The position numbers were made by a program, and so were the translations under genes. Of a stretch of DNA of 8,099 bases, positions 6,127 to 8,099 are shown in pieces. Source of the DNA: CAYXXN01 sp964469055 (GTDB lineage Bacteria; Acidobacteriota; Thermoanaerobaculia; Multivoradales; JAHEKO01). How positions within the stretch are numbered: the first letter of the stretch is position 1; each line of letters opens with the position of its first letter. The stretch is taken from NCBI GenBank assembly GCA_964469055.1, contig CAYXXN010000127.1, forward strand, positions 1 to 8,099, written 5' to 3'. The notes beneath the pieces were generated by a model. That model did not search any database. It was not told the DNA's origin and worked only from the letters and a program-made list of their open reading frames with translations.

Positions 6127-7079
6127 CGACGACCAGCGACGCGCTCGCCTACCACCTCGTGCGCACAGCGGTCGCCGTCGTCGACCGGCTCCCTCTGCGC
6201 GGCGCCGTCTGGGCGCTCGAGCGGGTGGCCGACGTCTGGTTCGTCCTCGATCGACGACGGCGGCGAGTGGCGGTCGAGAACCTGCTCGAGAGCGGGATCG
6301 CCGCCGAGCAGCGCGCGGCGCGAGACTTGGCCTGGCGCTCGGCGCGGCACTTTGCCGCCGTCGTGGCCGAGACCCTGAAATCGGGCGAGCTGCTCGCCGG
6401 GGAGGGTTGGCGCGATCGCGTCGAGCTCGCCCTCGACCCCGAGGTGGCGGCGGTCCTGGCCGACCCCGCCCAGGGTCTCTTGGTGGCCTCGGCGCACTTC
6501 GGCAACTGGGAGATCGCCGCGCAGGTACTGTCGCGCTTCAAGCCCACGGTGGGCGCCATCCGCCGGCCCAGCAACGCGCGCCTCGAGCGCCTGCTCTACG
6601 AACGGAAGCCGGGCTCCGCCTTCCGGCTCACCGACGAGTGGGTCGGCAACCCACGCCGCTTCCTCGAAATCCTGGCGCGGGGCGAGGCCTTGGCCTTGCT
6701 CGTCGACCTCGACGCCCGCGGCCGCGGCCTTGCGGTCGAGTTCTTCGGCCGCCCGGCTGCCACCCACACGACGCTGCCGATGCTGCATCTGGTGAGCCGC
6801 GCGCCGGTGGCCGTCGGTTACTGCGTGCGGACGGGTCCCGGCCGCTTCCGGCTCGAGGGCCCGGGGCTGATCCGCCAAGCTCCGACCGGCGACCGCGTCG
6901 CCGACTGCCGCGCCATCCTCTCGCGCATTCACGGCCAGCTCGAAGCGGCGATCCGCCGGCACCCGGAGCAGTACCTGTGGGCGCACAGCCGCTGGAAGCA
7001 CGGCCACTGGCGACCGGGGATGCGCGGCGTGCGCAGGGGAGAGCGGGTCCCGGCCACGGCGTCCGGCGAAGCCTCGTGA
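6123..7079 (+). CDS. LpxL/HtrB-type lysophospholipid acyltransferase (lipid A acyltransferase-like)
   Basis: A 318-aa member of the bacterial lipid A acyltransferase family, expected at the cytoplasmic face of the inner membrane, moving an acyl chain from ACP to a hydroxyl of a lipid. The N-terminus has a moderately hydrophobic segment (10-42) followed by RRRRRVAVENL (44-54), typical of the family. The catalytic HX4E motif is H125-FGNW-E130, the form also found in E. coli LpxL. Further marks are RRPSN (147-151), FFGRPAATHTTLP (near 202-214) and YLWAHSRWKH near the C-terminus. In the usual A-D-Q-D segment this protein has VDLDARG, so the Gln is Leu. TTG at 6123 is the likely start: it overlaps the ACP stop and follows GAGGAG, though with only 2 nt between. 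The ACP just upstream is the obvious acyl donor. The acceptor may be lipid A, an ornithine or glycolipid, or a specialised lipid. Confidence 0.87.
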   Translation: MTTTSDALAYHLVRTAVAVVDRLPLRGAVWALERVADVWFVLDRRRRRVAVENLLESGIAAEQRAARDLAWRSARHFAAVVAETLKSGELLAGEGWRDRVELALDPEVAAVLADPAQGLLVASAHFGNWEIAAQVLSRFKPTVGAIRRPSNARLERLLYERKPGSAFRLTDEWVGNPRRFLEILARGEALALLVDLDARGRGLAVEFFGRPAATHTTLPMLHLVSRAPVAVGYCVRTGPGRFRLEGPGLIRQAPTGDRVADCRAILSRIHGQLEAAIRRHPEQYLWAHSRWKHGHWRPGMRGVRRGERVPATASGEAS

Positions 7080-7084
7080 AGGAG
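7079..7084 (+). promoter_or_regulatory. Ribosome binding site AAGGAG for the serine protease
   Basis: AAGGAG begins on the last base of the acyltransferase stop codon and ends 5 nt before the ATG at 7090. It fixes the protease start and suggests translation from the same message. Confidence 0.7.
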
Positions 7085-7089
7085 CCTCG

Positions 7090-8099
7090 ATGAAGCTGGC
7101 GACGGTGGTGGGCTACGGATTGGCCTTCCTGGCCGGCCTGTTCGTCGGCCAGAACCGCGGTGGGGCGGCACCCGCCCCGGCGAGGGCCCCCGCCGCGCCG
7201 GCGGCGACGATGCTCGCTCCAGGCCCGGCAGGGGAGGGGCCGCTGCCGGAGGGGCTGACGGACGGGGAGGTACGCACGATCGAGGTCTTTCGACGCGCCG
7301 CCGACGCGGTCGTCTACATCACCAACATCGCCCGCCGCCGCGACTTCTTCACGCTGGACGTCTTCGAGGCGCCGCAGGGGTCGGGCAGCGGCTTCGTCTG
7401 GGATGGGGAAGGGCACATCGTGACCAACTTCCACGTCATCGAAGGCGGCTCGCGCTTCTCGGTGGTGCTCTCCGACCAGAGCGAGTGGGACGCCGAGGTG
7501 GTCGGCGCGGCGCCGGACAAGGATCTCGCGGTGCTGCGCGTGCCGGCGCCCCGTGAGCGCTTGGCCCCGCTGCCACTCGGCCGCTCGGTCGACCTCGTCG
7601 TCGGCCAGCAGGTGCTGGCGATCGGCAATCCCTTCGGCCTCGACCACACGCTGACCGTCGGGGTCGTCTCCGCTCTCGGCCGCGAGCTGCGCTCGCCCGG
7701 CGGGCGGCTGATCCGCGACGTGATCCAGACGGACGCGGCGATCAACCCTGGCAACTCGGGGGGCCCCTTGCTCGACTCGGGCGGCCGCCTGATCGGCATC
7801 AACACGGCGATCTTCTCGCCCTCCGGCGCCTCGGCCGGGATCGGCTTCGCCGTGCCGGTCGACGCGGTGCGCGGGCTGGTGCCGCAGTTGATCGACCGCG
7901 GCCGTCCGATCCAGCCCGGCATCGGCATCCAGGCCCTGGCCGAGAACTACACCCGACGTCTGGGGCTCGAAGGGGTCGTCATCCAGGGCGTCCAGGATGG
8001 GAGCCCAGCGGCCCTCGCGGGGCTCTCGGGGATGCGCTCCTCGGGCCGCGGCGGCTACGAGCTGGGCGACATCATCGTCGCCGTCGACGGCACGCCGGT
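7090..8099 (+). CDS. Membrane-anchored HtrA-family serine protease, Deg1-like, with PDZ domain (3' end cut off)
   Basis: A trypsin-fold (S1C) protease for envelope protein quality control; 336 codons are visible and the frame is open at the right edge. Residues 3-20 form one hydrophobic segment after a single Lys. With no clear cleavage site it reads as a signal anchor, giving a periplasmic protease tethered to the inner membrane as in DegS. A Pro/Ala-rich linker (26-48) follows. The catalytic triad is complete: H115 in TNFHVIEG, D145 in DKDLAVL and S223 in NPGNSGGPL. The body, including QTDAAINPGNSGG and INTAIFSPSGASAGIGFAVP (238-256), follows the Deg1/DegP1 type of plants and cyanobacteria. 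The PDZ domain begins near 275, and its longer loop SGMRSSGRGGYELGD (313-327) is where Deg1 proteins carry a similar insertion. It lies only 10 nt after the acyltransferase and probably shares its message. Whether a second PDZ follows cannot be seen. Confidence 0.9.
   Translation, partial: MKLATVVGYGLAFLAGLFVGQNRGGAAPAPARAPAAPAATMLAPGPAGEGPLPEGLTDGEVRTIEVFRRAADAVVYITNIARRRDFFTLDVFEAPQGSGSGFVWDGEGHIVTNFHVIEGGSRFSVVLSDQSEWDAEVVGAAPDKDLAVLRVPAPRERLAPLPLGRSVDLVVGQQVLAIGNPFGLDHTLTVGVVSALGRELRSPGGRLIRDVIQTDAAINPGNSGGPLLDSGGRLIGINTAIFSPSGASAGIGFAVPVDAVRGLVPQLIDRGRPIQPGIGIQALAENYTRRLGLEGVVIQGVQDGSPAALAGLSGMRSSGRGGYELGDIIVAVDGTP

Noticed and set aside
1..8099. CRISPR arrays, tRNA/rRNA genes, insertion sequences, attachment sites, riboswitches
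   Set aside because: I looked for direct-repeat arrays, tRNA-like cloverleaf arms, transposase motifs and conserved riboswitch cores and saw none. Apart from the 65-bp divergent gap, the window is almost entirely coding.

Overview
This is a compact, very GC-rich window (roughly 70% G+C by eye). It suggests a Gram-negative aerobe: heme A synthesis implies an aa3-type cytochrome oxidase, and an LpxL/HtrB-type acyltransferase implies an outer-membrane or lipid A-like envelope. Base composition, gene mix and the Deg1-type protease would fit Acidobacteriota, Myxococcota or a relative. That placement is an inference and cannot be settled from the sequence alone.

Layout. At the left edge, on the minus strand, is the 5' end of an alpha/beta-hydrolase-type esterase (1-187). 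A 65-bp divergent intergenic gap (188-252) holds a 7-bp-stem inverted repeat and TANNNT-type -10 candidates facing both ways. From 253 to the right edge everything lies on the plus strand and is packed like one operon: ctaA (heme A synthase), ctaB (heme O synthase), an ABC ATPase, an ABC-2 permease, a FabG-like reductase, a FabF-like ketosynthase, an acyl carrier protein, an LpxL/HtrB-type acyltransferase, and a membrane-anchored Deg1/HtrA-type serine protease cut by the window end. Six consecutive junctions out of the eight between these genes overlap by 4 bp (five) or 11 bp (one). The other two are short gaps of 42 and 10 nt, each with a good Shine-Dalgarno sequence. No stretch over 300 bases lacks a gene.

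How the genes may work together. CtaB farnesylates heme B to heme O and CtaA oxidises heme O to heme A. The ABC pair follows directly and resembles drug/Nod-factor/CcmA-type exporters; such pairs can lie next to cytochrome oxidase assembly genes, so it could serve either half of the operon. The next four genes form a minimal acyl-chain module. The ketosynthase extends an acyl chain on the dedicated ACP, the reductase converts the 3-keto group to 3-hydroxy, and the acyltransferase could move the product to a lipid or glycolipid at the inner membrane. No dehydratase or enoyl reductase is present, so a 3-hydroxyacyl product or borrowing of housekeeping enzymes is implied. This module, coupled to heme A synthesis and an exporter, is the most interesting part of the window. 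Its product is unknown.
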